This document shows, piece after piece, positions 1 to 7,030 of a DNA stretch of 64,000 nucleotides. Source of the stretch: JAZDHV01 sp043810355 (lineage in GTDB: Archaea > Nanobdellota > Nanobdellia > Woesearchaeales > JAGVYU01). The translations under genes were made by a program, and so were the position numbers. The stretch spans positions 17,416 through 81,415 of the forward strand of contig JBDROB010000075.1 of the NCBI GenBank assembly GCA_043810355.1, read 5' to 3'. How positions within the stretch are numbered: the stretch's first letter is position 1; each line of letters begins with the position of its first letter. Below the pieces are notes generated by a model, which saw only the letters and a program-made list of their open reading frames with translations, was not told the origin of the DNA and searched no databases.

Positions 1-1968
1 AAAAAGGATAAGAATAGGATTATCATCAATGAGATTCCTTATCAGGTTAATAAGTCTATGTTGATTGAGGAGATTGCAAATCTTGTTAAGGATAAGAAAA
101 TAACAGGAATCTCTGATTTACGGGATGAATCTGACAGGGATGGCATGCGAATTGTCATCGAGCTTAAGACAGGAGCTAACCATGAAGTTGTTGTAAATCA
201 ATTGTTTAAGCATTCAAGATTGCAGATAACTTTTGGGATTATTCTTTTATCTCTTGTTGATAACCAGCCAAGAGTGCTTAGTTTGCCTATTATGATCAAG
301 GAATTCATTAATCATAGGCAGGTTGTTGTTAGAAAAAGGACTGAATTTGATTTGACAAAAGCTGAGGATCGTGCTCACATTTTAGAAGGATTGATCATAG
401 CCTTAAACAACATTGATGAGACTGTGGCTCTAGTTAAGAAATCAAAGACAGTTGATGAGGCTAGAAATGCATTGATATCAAGGTTCTCTTTGACTGAAAA
501 ACAGGCTCAGGCAATTCTTGATATGCGATTGCAGCGCCTGACAAGCTTAGAGCAGGATAAGATAAAAGATGAGCATGATAAACTACTTGAGCTGATCAAG
601 GAGTTGAAGGGGATTTTGGCTGACGAAAACAGGATTCTGTCAATAATCAAATCTGAACTAAGGGAGTTGAAAGAAAATTATGGTGATGAAAGGAAGACTG
701 TCATCAGTGAAAAAGAGAAGGAAGTCATTGATGATGTAGATCTTATCCAGTCTGTGGATATGGCAATTACAATTAGCAATAATGGTTATATCAAGAGGAC
801 TCCTTTGAATATTTATAAGAGTCAAAAAAGGGGAGGTAAAGGTATTATTGCTGCTACAACAAGAGAAGAGGATTTTGTCTCTGACTTGTTTATTGCCAAT
901 ACTCATGATTACATTTTATTCTTCACAGAAAAAGGTAATGTTCATTGGAAAAAGGTTTATGAGATCCCTCTTGGTGCAAGACAGGCTAAAGGGACTCCAA
1001 TTGTAAATTTATTGAATGTTAAGGATGAAGGAAAGGTTACTGCATCAATCCCTATCAAGGAATTCAGGGATGATGAATATCTTGTAATGGCAACTAAAAA
1101 AGGCATTGTAAAAAAGACAAGCCTTATACAATACTCAAGGCCTAGAAGAGGGGGTATTATTGCGATTGTTATTGATAATGATGATGAGCTAGTCGATGTT
1201 AGACTTACAGATGGTTCAAAAGATATACTTTTGGCTACAAAAAAAGGTCTGGCTATTCGTTTTAATGAAAAGGATTGCAGGCCTATTGGAAGGGTCTCAA
1301 GAGGTGTAAGAGGCATTTCCCTTAAAAAAGATGATGAGGTTGTTGACTTGATCACTTTGGAAGAAAATACTTCAATACTTACTGTGACTGAGAATGGATA
1401 TGGTAAGAGGACTGATGTTGAGGAGTATAGGAGGATTGGTAGAGGAGGAGTTGGAGTAATAAATATTCAATGTGATGAAAGAAACGGCAATGTTGTTTCT
1501 GTTAAGAGTGTGCTTGATGTTGATGAGATCATGGTCATTAGCAGGAATGGGATAACCATCAGGATTAAGTCAGAGGATATATCAATCATAGGCAGGAACA
1601 CAAAAGGAGTCCGTATCATGAGGCTTGGAGAGAATGATAAGGTTGTAAAAGCTGCCAAGATCATAAAGGATGATCATGATGATAATAACAATAATAACAA
1701 CAATGACCACAATGACAATAATGCTAATGATAAGGATGATGAAGAAAAAGAAGTGGATGATAAAATTAATAACAAGGATAATATAGGAAAAGATATTGAT
1801 GATAATATTGAAGATGACCAGCATGATAATGACCAACAAGATGATGAAAAAGATCAATACAATGAACCAAAAATACTAGAGTCTGACATAAACAAGACTG
1901 CTGTGGAGCAAATCAATGGGGATAGTCCAGAAAATGAAGATAATGAAGAATTTAAAGAAAATGAATAA
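1..1968 (+). CDS. gyrA: DNA gyrase subunit A, C-terminal part (5' end outside window)
   Basis: The frame is open from base 1, so the gene begins upstream. The visible 655 residues hold the end of the breakage-reunion domain, the coiled-coil tower region, and the beta-pinwheel that wraps DNA. A GyrA box, QKRGGKG, lies at bases 823-843; in the family this marks gyrase rather than topoisomerase IV. With GyrB it would introduce negative supercoils using ATP. From about base 1660 to the stop the protein is an Asp/Asn/Glu-rich low-complexity tail of roughly 100 residues, which probably is disordered. gyrB is presumably upstream but is not visible. The call is secure; only the role of the acidic tail is unknown. 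Confidence 0.97.
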   Translation, partial: KKDKNRIIINEIPYQVNKSMLIEEIANLVKDKKITGISDLRDESDRDGMRIVIELKTGANHEVVVNQLFKHSRLQITFGIILLSLVDNQPRVLSLPIMIKEFINHRQVVVRKRTEFDLTKAEDRAHILEGLIIALNNIDETVALVKKSKTVDEARNALISRFSLTEKQAQAILDMRLQRLTSLEQDKIKDEHDKLLELIKELKGILADENRILSIIKSELRELKENYGDERKTVISEKEKEVIDDVDLIQSVDMAITISNNGYIKRTPLNIYKSQKRGGKGIIAATTREEDFVSDLFIANTHDYILFFTEKGNVHWKKVYEIPLGARQAKGTPIVNLLNVKDEGKVTASIPIKEFRDDEYLVMATKKGIVKKTSLIQYSRPRRGGIIAIVIDNDDELVDVRLTDGSKDILLATKKGLAIRFNEKDCRPIGRVSRGVRGISLKKDDEVVDLITLEENTSILTVTENGYGKRTDVEEYRRIGRGGVGVINIQCDERNGNVVSVKSVLDVDEIMVISRNGITIRIKSEDISIIGRNTKGVRIMRLGENDKVVKAAKIIKDDHDDNNNNNNNDHNDNNANDKDDEEKEVDDKINNKDNIGKDIDDNIEDDQHDNDQQDDEKDQYNEPKILESDINKTAVEQINGDSPENEDNEEFKENE

Positions 1969-1987
1969 AATGAATAAAATGAATAAA
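1961..1987 (+). repeat. Three tandem 9-bp units across the gyrA stop codon
   Basis: The unit atgaataaa occurs three times in a row, beginning in the last codons of gyrA and running past its stop at 1966-1968. Each unit carries a TAA in the gyrA frame. It looks like slippage; no function is evident. Confidence 0.8.
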
Positions 1988-2034
1988 ATGATAATAGTCT
2001 AAATAGTGATCAAAACAATGATCAAAACAATTAA

Positions 2035-2047
2035 TTTTTTATAAAGG
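2035..2047 (+). promoter_or_regulatory. TATA box of the THUMP methyltransferase gene
   Basis: The sequence ttttttataaaggc-like box ends about 21-25 nt upstream of the ATG at 2068. This spacing suggests a leaderless or nearly leaderless mRNA, as is common in archaea. Confidence 0.5.
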
Positions 2048-2067
2048 CATATCTTTTTCTTTTTAAT

Positions 2068-3258
2068 ATGAAAAATATGAAAGCATTAGCAATAACATCG
2101 ATTGGAATTGAGGATATATGTTCATTAGAGATAAAAGACTTGATCAATACAGATTCAGAACCACATAAAGGATGTGTTGAGTTTAATATAAAAAAACATC
2201 AAGACCTGTTCAAACTTTGCTACCTTTCCCAATCCAGTTCTAGAATTCTTCTATTATTGTCAAATTTCATGGCAGGGTCATCAAAGTCAGGAAAGTCTGA
2301 AAAGTCAATAAAGTCAGTATTCTTGAATGAGCTTAAAAAAAATATTTCAAAAATTGATTTTAGTGAATGGCTTGATGATAATATTAGGTTTGCTGTAAAA
2401 TGCCAGAGGATAGGAATCCATGATTTTAATTCAGTTGATATTGAGAAGACAGCTGCTGACTCAATCAATGATTACAAGGCTAAAGTGGATCTTAAGAGTC
2501 CAGATATGATTATATACATATATTTGATTGACAATGAATGTTATATTGGAATTGACTTTTCTGGAAAAGACCTGAGCAAGCGTGATTACAAGATTTTTAG
2601 CAACATCCGCTCGCTTAAGTCAAATATTGCTTATTCATTGGTCAGAATTGCAGATTTTAGAAAAGACCAGATTTTGATTGATCCTTTCTGTGGTTCAGGA
2701 GAGATTCCGATTGAAGCCACTATTTATGCATCAAACTTTCCTCAAAATCATTTTTCAAAAGACTCTTTTGCTTTCTTGAATTTTCCAATGTTCAAGGATT
2801 TTGATTTTGACGAGTTCTTTGATAATATTGATAAGAATATCAGGCAAGATAAAACAAATATATATGCTTTTGATAACCAGTTAAAGAATATACTGGCTGT
2901 GAAGAAAAATGCAAAGATTGCCAGTATCCAGAAATATTTGTCAATATCAAGGGTGGATATTGATTGGCTTGAGACAAAGTTCAAGCAGAACTCTGTTGAT
3001 ATTATTATCACTCATATTCCAGATGTTCCTAAGCACAATGATCCAAAGCCAATCCTCAATGTTTTGGATGACTTTTTCTGGGAGGCAGAATTCATTCTAA
3101 AACCATCTGGTTCAATTGTCACAATCTCAAGAAGCATTGAATCATTAAAGCCACCTATTAAGAAATATAAATTCACAATCAAAGAGACCAGAGAGGTTTG
3201 GCAGGGAAAAGAGAGATTGATTGTCTTAAATATCCAGAAAAATAAGCAACCTTTATAA
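2068..3258 (+). CDS. THUMP-domain RNA methyltransferase, Trm14/TrmN-like
   Basis: This 396-residue protein has an N-terminal THUMP-like RNA-binding part and a C-terminal Rossmann methyltransferase. SAM motif I is clear (DPFCGSGEIPIEA, near residues 205-218). Trm14/TrmN enzymes methylate guanosine-6 of tRNA. The family's catalytic N/D-x-P-Y/F motif is expected near residue 315, but here the matching stretch reads ITHIPDV, so the usual Asn and aromatic residue are not seen. It may use a variant site or have shifted substrate. The stop codon lies inside the TATA box of the RNase P RNA gene. The family call is fairly sure; the exact modification is not. Confidence 0.75.
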   Translation: MKNMKALAITSIGIEDICSLEIKDLINTDSEPHKGCVEFNIKKHQDLFKLCYLSQSSSRILLLLSNFMAGSSKSGKSEKSIKSVFLNELKKNISKIDFSEWLDDNIRFAVKCQRIGIHDFNSVDIEKTAADSINDYKAKVDLKSPDMIIYIYLIDNECYIGIDFSGKDLSKRDYKIFSNIRSLKSNIAYSLVRIADFRKDQILIDPFCGSGEIPIEATIYASNFPQNHFSKDSFAFLNFPMFKDFDFDEFFDNIDKNIRQDKTNIYAFDNQLKNILAVKKNAKIASIQKYLSISRVDIDWLETKFKQNSVDIIITHIPDVPKHNDPKPILNVLDDFFWEAEFILKPSGSIVTISRSIESLKPPIKKYKFTIKETREVWQGKERLIVLNIQKNKQPL

Positions 3259-3260
3259 AC
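3252..3260 (+). promoter_or_regulatory. TATA box of the RNase P RNA gene
   Basis: The box ctttataaa sits 24-32 nt upstream of the predicted RNA 5' end at 3284 and overlaps the stop codon of the upstream methyltransferase gene. Confidence 0.7.
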
Positions 3261-3283
3261 CAATTTTCATTCTTTTTTCACAT

Positions 3284-3631
3284 AGGAAGGGAAATTAGCT
3301 TACGGTGGCTCTTTGGAGTCATTGAGGAAAGTCCGCCCACCATTCGCTCTGATTTATCATTGCGATTATAGCCACTCATGGGAATGAGTTGCAGTGATGT
3401 GAGGCAACCGCTCAGAAACGATACCGCCTTAAGGTATAGGATGAAATCCGTGAACCGCTTGGCAACAAGCGCAAGTTAACCGGAAGACGTTCTTAAGGAA
3501 TGGATGAAACGGCGAGTCCAGGCTGGTGCAAGTAGATTATCTACGCTTAGTTAAATGCTAACCAGGCTATCAAATAAGGCGCTAAGTCTTTTTTATCAAG
3601 GGCCTGACAGAAGGCGGCTTATTCCTTTCCT
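3284..3631 (+). ncRNA. rnpB: RNase P RNA, archaeal type A
   Basis: The RNA is the catalytic subunit of RNase P, which trims 5' leaders from pre-tRNAs. The hallmark GAGGAAAGTCC (P4 5' strand, CR-I) is present near 3334, and the matching ACAGAAGGCGGCTTA-type CR-V near 3608. The first bases (aggaagggaa) pair with the last (ttcctttcct) to close helix P1, which sets the ends. It has its own TATA box. This fills most of the gap between the methyltransferase and secG genes. Confidence 0.95.
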
Positions 3632-3677
3632 ATATTTTCTTTTTTAGCAACCTACAAAAAAGTTAAAATCTTTTTTT

Positions 3678-3711
3678 AGGTTCGAAAACCAAGAGTTTTC
3701 GTAACCTTTTT
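3678..3711 (+). terminator. Hairpin followed by a T run between RNase P RNA and secG
   Basis: The arms AGGTT-CGAAAAC (3678-3689) and GTTTTCG-t-AACCT (3695-3707) form a 12-bp stem with one bulge and a 5-nt loop, followed by TTTTTAT. It may terminate RNase P RNA transcription, since archaeal terminators rely on T runs. The same T run also forms part of the TATA-like box for secG, so the hairpin abuts the next promoter. Confidence 0.5.
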
Positions 3712-3716
3712 ATATC
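3707..3716 (+). promoter_or_regulatory. TATA-like box of the secG-nac operon
   Basis: The sequence tttttatatc is centred about 29 nt upstream of the secG ATG at 3741, fitting a leaderless transcript. Confidence 0.5.
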
Positions 3717-3740
3717 AAATAATATTCTTATATTAGTAAT

Positions 3741-3914
3741 ATGGCAAGAGACAAGATTTCAATGCCTTCTTCAATGGGAGGATTAGTAAGATATTTTGAT
3801 GAGTACAAGTCAAAGATAGAGTTTAAGCCAGGCCATATTATTGTTCTTATCATTATTGTTATCATAATTGAGTTGGTTCTGCATTTGTATGGTAAGGCTT
3901 GGTTAGGTGTATAA
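3741..3914 (+). CDS. secG: Sec61-beta-type protein translocase subunit (SecG)
   Basis: This 57-residue gene encodes a short cytoplasmic N-terminus with the family signature MPSSMGGLVRYFDE (residues 8-21), then a linker, then a single transmembrane helix at about residues 32-50. It is the small beta subunit of the SecYE translocon in the cytoplasmic membrane. The length matches archaeal family members (about 53-60 residues). It is followed with one base between genes by nac, whose product contacts nascent chains at the ribosome, so protein-targeting functions are paired. Confidence 0.93.
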   Translation: MARDKISMPSSMGGLVRYFDEYKSKIEFKPGHIIVLIIIVIIIELVLHLYGKAWLGV

Positions 3915-3915
3915 T

Positions 3916-4257
3916 ATGTTTCCTGGCGTTAATCCAAAGATGATGAAGCAGGCTATGAAAAAGATGGGTATGCAGCAGGTAGATATTGATGCCACTCAAG
4001 TTATTATTAAAACACCTGAAAAAAACCTAATAATTGATAATCCTGAAGTAGCAAAAGTTACAGCAATGGGTCAGGAGACATTCCAGATTTCTGGTGAAGT
4101 GAGGGAAGAGGCAATATCATCTGAGCCTGACATAAGTGAAGATGATATCCAGACAGTGATGGACCAGACAAATTGCTCAGAACAAGAGGCAAAAGAAGCT
4201 ATTGAAAAATCTGAAGGAGATCTTGCTCAAGCGATTCTTGAACTTAAAAAAGAATAA
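3916..4257 (+). CDS. nac: Nascent polypeptide-associated complex protein (alpha-NAC)
   Basis: The 113-residue protein begins MFPGVNPKMMKQAMKKMG, the usual archaeal NAC start, followed by the NAC domain (about residues 30-75) and a C-terminal UBA domain (about 75-113, ending in a QAILELKKE helix). Archaeal NAC binds ribosomes as a homodimer and shields emerging chains. A GTG at 3907 is in frame, but it would overlap secG, so the ATG at 3916 is preferred. It is cotranscribed with secG. Confidence 0.93.
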   Translation: MFPGVNPKMMKQAMKKMGMQQVDIDATQVIIKTPEKNLIIDNPEVAKVTAMGQETFQISGEVREEAISSEPDISEDDIQTVMDQTNCSEQEAKEAIEKSEGDLAQAILELKKE

Positions 4258-4318
4258 TCTTATTCTATACTCCATATTGCCACAAAATTAATATACTTTC
4301 CTCTATATAATAGGTATA

Positions 4319-4819
4319 ATGGAGAAATTCCAGGAGCTTTATGAGCTATCTTTGAGCAAGATCAAAATAGCTGACCATATAGCAAATTCTACCTATTCTT
4401 TTGTTCAGGATCCTAAGCTTTTGATGAGATCAATAGAGAACATATTCCTTGCTTTGACATATTCAATGGGTGCTCTCCTTCATTATGAAAGGATGTTCAA
4501 AAGGGTTCCTATGTTCAAGGATACTTTTGAGGAAAAGATGATTATTTTGCAGCACAAAGTCGCGCCAAGATATAATATTGATAGGGAATACATACTCTTG
4601 ATGAGAAATTTGAAAGAGATCATATTAGAGCATCATAACAGCCCTGTAGAGTTTGTGAGAGGCAATGAATTGATGATATGTGATGATGATTACAAGATCA
4701 AAAAGATTGATCTTGATTTGATCAGAGGTTATATAAGCAAGTCAAAATCCTTTTTAGATGAGGTTGATTCTATCATGTCAAGAAACAAATCTGTTTTTAG
4801 CAGGAAATTACTCCTTTGA
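4319..4819 (+). CDS. Helical protein of unknown function, paralogue of the next gene pair
   Basis: I do not recognise a named family. The 166-residue protein is almost all alpha-helical with charged segments and no signal or membrane helix. Its layout (an opening SLSKIKIADHI helix, a long middle helix ending near LLHYE, a later R-rich helix, a hydrophobic end helix) matches the next locus, 4862-5330, once that locus is read through a frameshift. The two look like a tandem duplication and lead into the minD-like gene. It may be a HEPN-like helical bundle, but no R-x4-6-H motif is clear. Confidence 0.8.
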   Translation: MEKFQELYELSLSKIKIADHIANSTYSFVQDPKLLMRSIENIFLALTYSMGALLHYERMFKRVPMFKDTFEEKMIILQHKVAPRYNIDREYILLMRNLKEIILEHHNSPVEFVRGNELMICDDDYKIKKIDLDLIRGYISKSKSFLDEVDSIMSRNKSVFSRKLLL

Positions 4820-4861
4820 TTAAAGGAAACATTTAATAATAATTAAATCTTATGATATAAA

Positions 4862-5116
4862 ATGGCTGATATAATAGATAATGAGAATTTGCAGGAGGCC
4901 TTTTCTGAACTAAAGCGTGCTGATCATCTTATATTTGTTAGTTTGAAGTATACAAGGACTGTTGATGTTATCAAGAGCATAATTGAAAGATTGATCAATT
5001 GTCTTGATTTTTCAATCATTGCTCTGCTGGAATCTTATAAGGAAAAAAAGAAGATCACAGATATTCCCTCTTCGCCTGTGGCAAGGGCAAAAAAAATTAA
5101 AAGGGATGATAGATGA
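4862..5116 (+). CDS. N-terminal half of a frameshifted helical paralogue
   Basis: These 84 residues align with the first half of the 166-residue protein just upstream (FSELKRADHLIF against LSKIKIADHIAN; a shared helix ending LLESY/LLHYE). The frame ends soon after an eight-A run (5089-5096) followed by TTAAAAGGG. Removing one A would join it to the next frame and give a 155-residue protein of the right length. It is either a real split gene, a programmed +1 frameshift, a mutation, or a base error in the assembly. Confidence 0.65.
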   Translation: MADIIDNENLQEAFSELKRADHLIFVSLKYTRTVDVIKSIIERLINCLDFSIIALLESYKEKKKITDIPSSPVARAKKIKRDDR

Positions 5117-5330
5117 TGAGTCAATATTGGAGATCCTTGATACTTATTTGTTGTGGAGGAAGATTACAAATGCTGAGTTCACAAGGGCAAGGGAGTTCAG
5201 AAGGCATGTTACAATGACTGCTATAGTGGATAATGGTGCCATTGAAGTGAATATTGATGTAATTTATGAATATTATGACAAGACAAAGGAATTTTTTAAG
5301 CATATAAAAGATATTATTGAATCATCATGA
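5106..5330 (+). CDS. C-terminal half of the frameshifted helical paralogue
   Basis: Starting at the ATG at 5106 this frame gives 74 residues that align with the second half of the 4319-4819 protein, including the final amphipathic helix (IYEYYDKTKEFFKHIKDI against IRGYISKSKSFLDEVDSI). It overlaps the upstream half by 11 bp and its own stop overlaps the minD start as ATGA. If both halves are separately translated, they would form a two-piece protein. Otherwise it is one gene with a +1 shift at the A run. Confidence 0.65.
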   Translation: MIDDESILEILDTYLLWRKITNAEFTRAREFRRHVTMTAIVDNGAIEVNIDVIYEYYDKTKEFFKHIKDIIESS

Positions 5331-6100
5331 CAAAATTTATTGTTATTGCATCTGGAAAAGGAGGTGTTGGAAAGACAACTGCCTCTTTGAATATTGGAAA
5401 TGCTCTTACTGACTTTGGCAGGGATGTAATTGTAATAGACGCAAATGTCTCAAAACCAAATATTGGGCTTCATCTTGGTAGGAATAAATTGGGTTCCTCG
5501 CTTAATGATGTATTGAAAGGGAACAAGTCTATTAGGGAAGTAGTTTATATGCATCCCTCTGGCTTAAAAGTTGTTCCTAACAGCATTAATATTGAGGATC
5601 TTAAGGATGTTGAGATAAAAAACCTTTCAAAATCATTAAAGGAATTGGATGGTCTTACTGAAATTGTCATTATTGACGCTGCTCCTGGATTGCATGAAGA
5701 GGCTGTAGAGGCAATAAGGGCTGCTGATGAGATAATCATTGTGACAACACCTGACTTGATTGCAGTGACTGATGCATTAAAGACAATTCAGATTGCTAAA
5801 AAGGTAGGAGTTAAAGTAATTGGAATTATTGTCAATAGGTTTGAAGGACATCCTTCAGATATGAAACCAAGAAATATTGAGCTGATGCTTGAAACTAAGA
5901 TTATAGGCATTATCCCAGAGGATAAGAATATTAAGGAATCCCTCAGGCTTAAGCATCCTGTTACTTATTCTCATCCAGAAAGTCAATCTTCAATTAATTT
6001 CAAAAAGATTGCTGCATTTCTTATTGGAGAAAAATATGATTCACCTTTAAAAATAGATTCTCAGTTTGAGAAAATCCTGAAAAAGACTGGAATAAAATAG
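5327..6100 (+). CDS. minD: MinD/ParA-family P-loop ATPase
   Basis: The 257-residue protein has the deviant Walker A motif GKGGVGKTT (residues 10-18) with the signature first lysine, the switch I region VIDANVSKPN (about 38-47), and a Walker B-like IVIIDAAPG (about 111-119). MinD/ParA ATPases dimerise on ATP and bind membrane or DNA to position cell components. It overlaps the preceding helical gene by 4 bp (ATGA), so the helical paralogues may be its partners. The specific role in archaea is usually undefined. Confidence 0.88.
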   Translation: MTKFIVIASGKGGVGKTTASLNIGNALTDFGRDVIVIDANVSKPNIGLHLGRNKLGSSLNDVLKGNKSIREVVYMHPSGLKVVPNSINIEDLKDVEIKNLSKSLKELDGLTEIVIIDAAPGLHEEAVEAIRAADEIIIVTTPDLIAVTDALKTIQIAKKVGVKVIGIIVNRFEGHPSDMKPRNIELMLETKIIGIIPEDKNIKESLRLKHPVTYSHPESQSSINFKKIAAFLIGEKYDSPLKIDSQFEKILKKTGIK

Positions 6101-6104
6101 CAAG

Positions 6105-6626
6105 ATGAAAAGATTAGAACATAGATTAAAATCAAAAGGATGGAATCAGAAGGATATTAAGAAATCTATCAGAATACTTAAGAATGGTAAGAAGAATAGG
6201 GAAAAGCACATCCAGGTTCTTGACAAGCTGATATACATTTTTATTTTTATTGTTGCAGTCTTTGCAAACATTGTCATGTCAATATTTCTTATCCCTCTTC
6301 TAATTGTTATGGAATCTACATCATCTTTCTTCTTAATAATAATCTCATTGGCTCTAATAAGTGGTGTGATATTCACTTTTTTGATTTATGAGATTGAATC
6401 TCTTGAGAAGAAACATCATATCTTATTAGGGATAATTGTGCCATTGATAGCATTAGTCAATATAATCATCATTGTTTTCATTTCAAACAGGCTTCTTGAC
6501 CAGTTAAACACTTTCAAAGTCCATCAAAACCCAATAATTGTTCCAGTCCTCTACATCATATTCTTTCTTCTGCCCTATATAATCAGCCTTCTAAAGAACA
6601 AGCAATATAAATTATCCAAAATATAA
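6105..6626 (+). CDS. Membrane protein with four predicted helices, unknown function
   Basis: The 173-residue protein opens with a basic cytoplasmic stretch (about residues 1-38; RLKSKGWNQKDIKKSIRIL resembles a short HTH or SHOCT-like amphipathic region) and then has four hydrophobic spans at roughly 42-70, 73-97, 106-128 and 142-164. It starts 4 bp after minD and is probably cotranscribed, so it could be a membrane anchor or partner for that ATPase. I do not recognise a family. Confidence 0.75.
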   Translation: MKRLEHRLKSKGWNQKDIKKSIRILKNGKKNREKHIQVLDKLIYIFIFIVAVFANIVMSIFLIPLLIVMESTSSFFLIIISLALISGVIFTFLIYEIESLEKKHHILLGIIVPLIALVNIIIIVFISNRLLDQLNTFKVHQNPIIVPVLYIIFFLLPYIISLLKNKQYKLSKI

Positions 6627-6648
6627 TAAGAAAGGGTGGCTGCCGGGA

Positions 6649-6675
6649 CTTTCATGGAATGAATTAACATTTCAA
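6649..6675 (-). other. T-loop (59/60) intron of tRNA-His
   Basis: This 27-nt segment interrupts the T loop between TTCAAA and TCCCGG. It folds as a strict bulge-helix-bulge: 4-bp TTCA/TGAA between two 3-nt bulges, then TGAAATG/CATTCCA with one mismatch. Confidence 0.85.
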
Positions 6676-6696
6676 TTTGAACCCGAACTCCAGGAT

Positions 6697-6708
6697 AACT
6701 GCATGAAT
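6697..6708 (-). other. Anticodon-loop (37/38) intron of tRNA-His
   Basis: A 12-nt intron follows the base 3' of the GTG anticodon. The CTGT/GCAG helix between bulges GGA and TTA closes a 5-nt loop, so it is a relaxed bulge-helix-loop form. Confidence 0.8.
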
Positions 6709-6842
6709 CCACAGTCCTATGTACTAGCCAGGTTATACTACAGCCACCAATGATTCTTTGCTCAGTTCATGGCCAGGTCGTGGGATTCCGAGCAAAGCGA
6801 GGAAATCCCACTTAGCTACCTTGATCAAACTTAGAAAGTTTG

Positions 6843-6864
6843 GCCAAGTTATACTACAGCCACC
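6843..6864 (-). repeat. Duplicate of the tRNA-His 5' half (acceptor strand plus D arm start)
   Basis: These 22 bases match the first 22 bases of the tRNA-His gene (6727-6748) at 21 positions, in the same orientation, about 95 bp upstream. There is no anticodon or 3' half. Between the copies lie two hairpins (GTGGGATT/AATCCCAC and AAACTT/AAGTTT). The copy's 5' end falls where the upstream TATA box would place the transcription start. Confidence 0.85.
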
Positions 6865-6888
6865 ATAAGCAAAAGAAATAACCTTATT

Positions 6889-6900
6889 CTTTTAAAACTT
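6889..6900 (-). promoter_or_regulatory. TATA box directing the tRNA-His transcript
   Basis: On the minus strand the sequence AAGTTTTAAAAG is centred about 30 bp upstream of position 6864, the 5' end of the duplicated half. No TATA-like box is seen directly before the complete tRNA. Confidence 0.5.
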
Positions 6901-6920
6901 TTCTTATTTTTCGCCAAAAC

Positions 6921-6936
6921 CGCAACCTTTATAAAT
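6921..6936 (+). promoter_or_regulatory. BRE/TATA promoter of the ribosomal protein operon
   Basis: The sequence cgcaacctttataaa is a strong archaeal BRE plus TATA box. It predicts a start near 6958-6962, leaving a roughly 70-nt leader before rps13. Confidence 0.65.
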
Positions 6937-6961
6937 CAAATTGTATCCCCATTTATTAGCC

Positions 6962-7022
6962 CGAGTTCAAGAGAGCGCTTTTAGGGTTATTAGAAGTGCT
7001 TATTCTTGTTAAAAACAACTCG
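6962..7022 (+). promoter_or_regulatory. Long leader hairpin before rps13
   Basis: Three nested stems pair in order: CGAGTT (6962-6967) with AACTCG (7017-7022), CAAGA (6968-6972) with TCTTG (7004-7008), and AGCGCTT (6974-6980) with AAGTGCT (6994-7000, one G-U). The hairpin would begin at the predicted transcript 5' end and finish 8 nt before the start codon. It could be a site for autogenous control by an operon-encoded ribosomal protein. Confidence 0.5.
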
Positions 7023-7030
7023 ATATTATA

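Larger units (their letters stand above)
6635..6748 (-). tRNA. tRNA-His (GUG) with two introns
   Basis: Read on the minus strand, all arms are present: acceptor GTGGCTG/CAGCCAC with the His-specific extra G-1 opposite C73, D stem GTAT/GTAC, anticodon stem TAGGA/TCCTG with GTG (6710-6712), and T stem TCGGG/CCCGG. CCA is not encoded. A 12-nt intron (6697-6708) lies at canonical 37/38, with helix CTGT/GCAG and bulges GGA and TTA. A 27-nt intron (6649-6675) lies at 59/60 in the T loop, with central helix TTCA/TGAA, 3-nt bulges AAT and AGT, and an intron helix. Removing both leaves 75 nt. A duplicated 5' half lies upstream of it. Confidence 0.93.

Noticed and set aside
1671..1860. Repetitive gat/aat tract that could look like a repeat array
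   Set aside because: It is codon-level low complexity within the gyrA frame, with no spaced direct repeats as in CRISPR.
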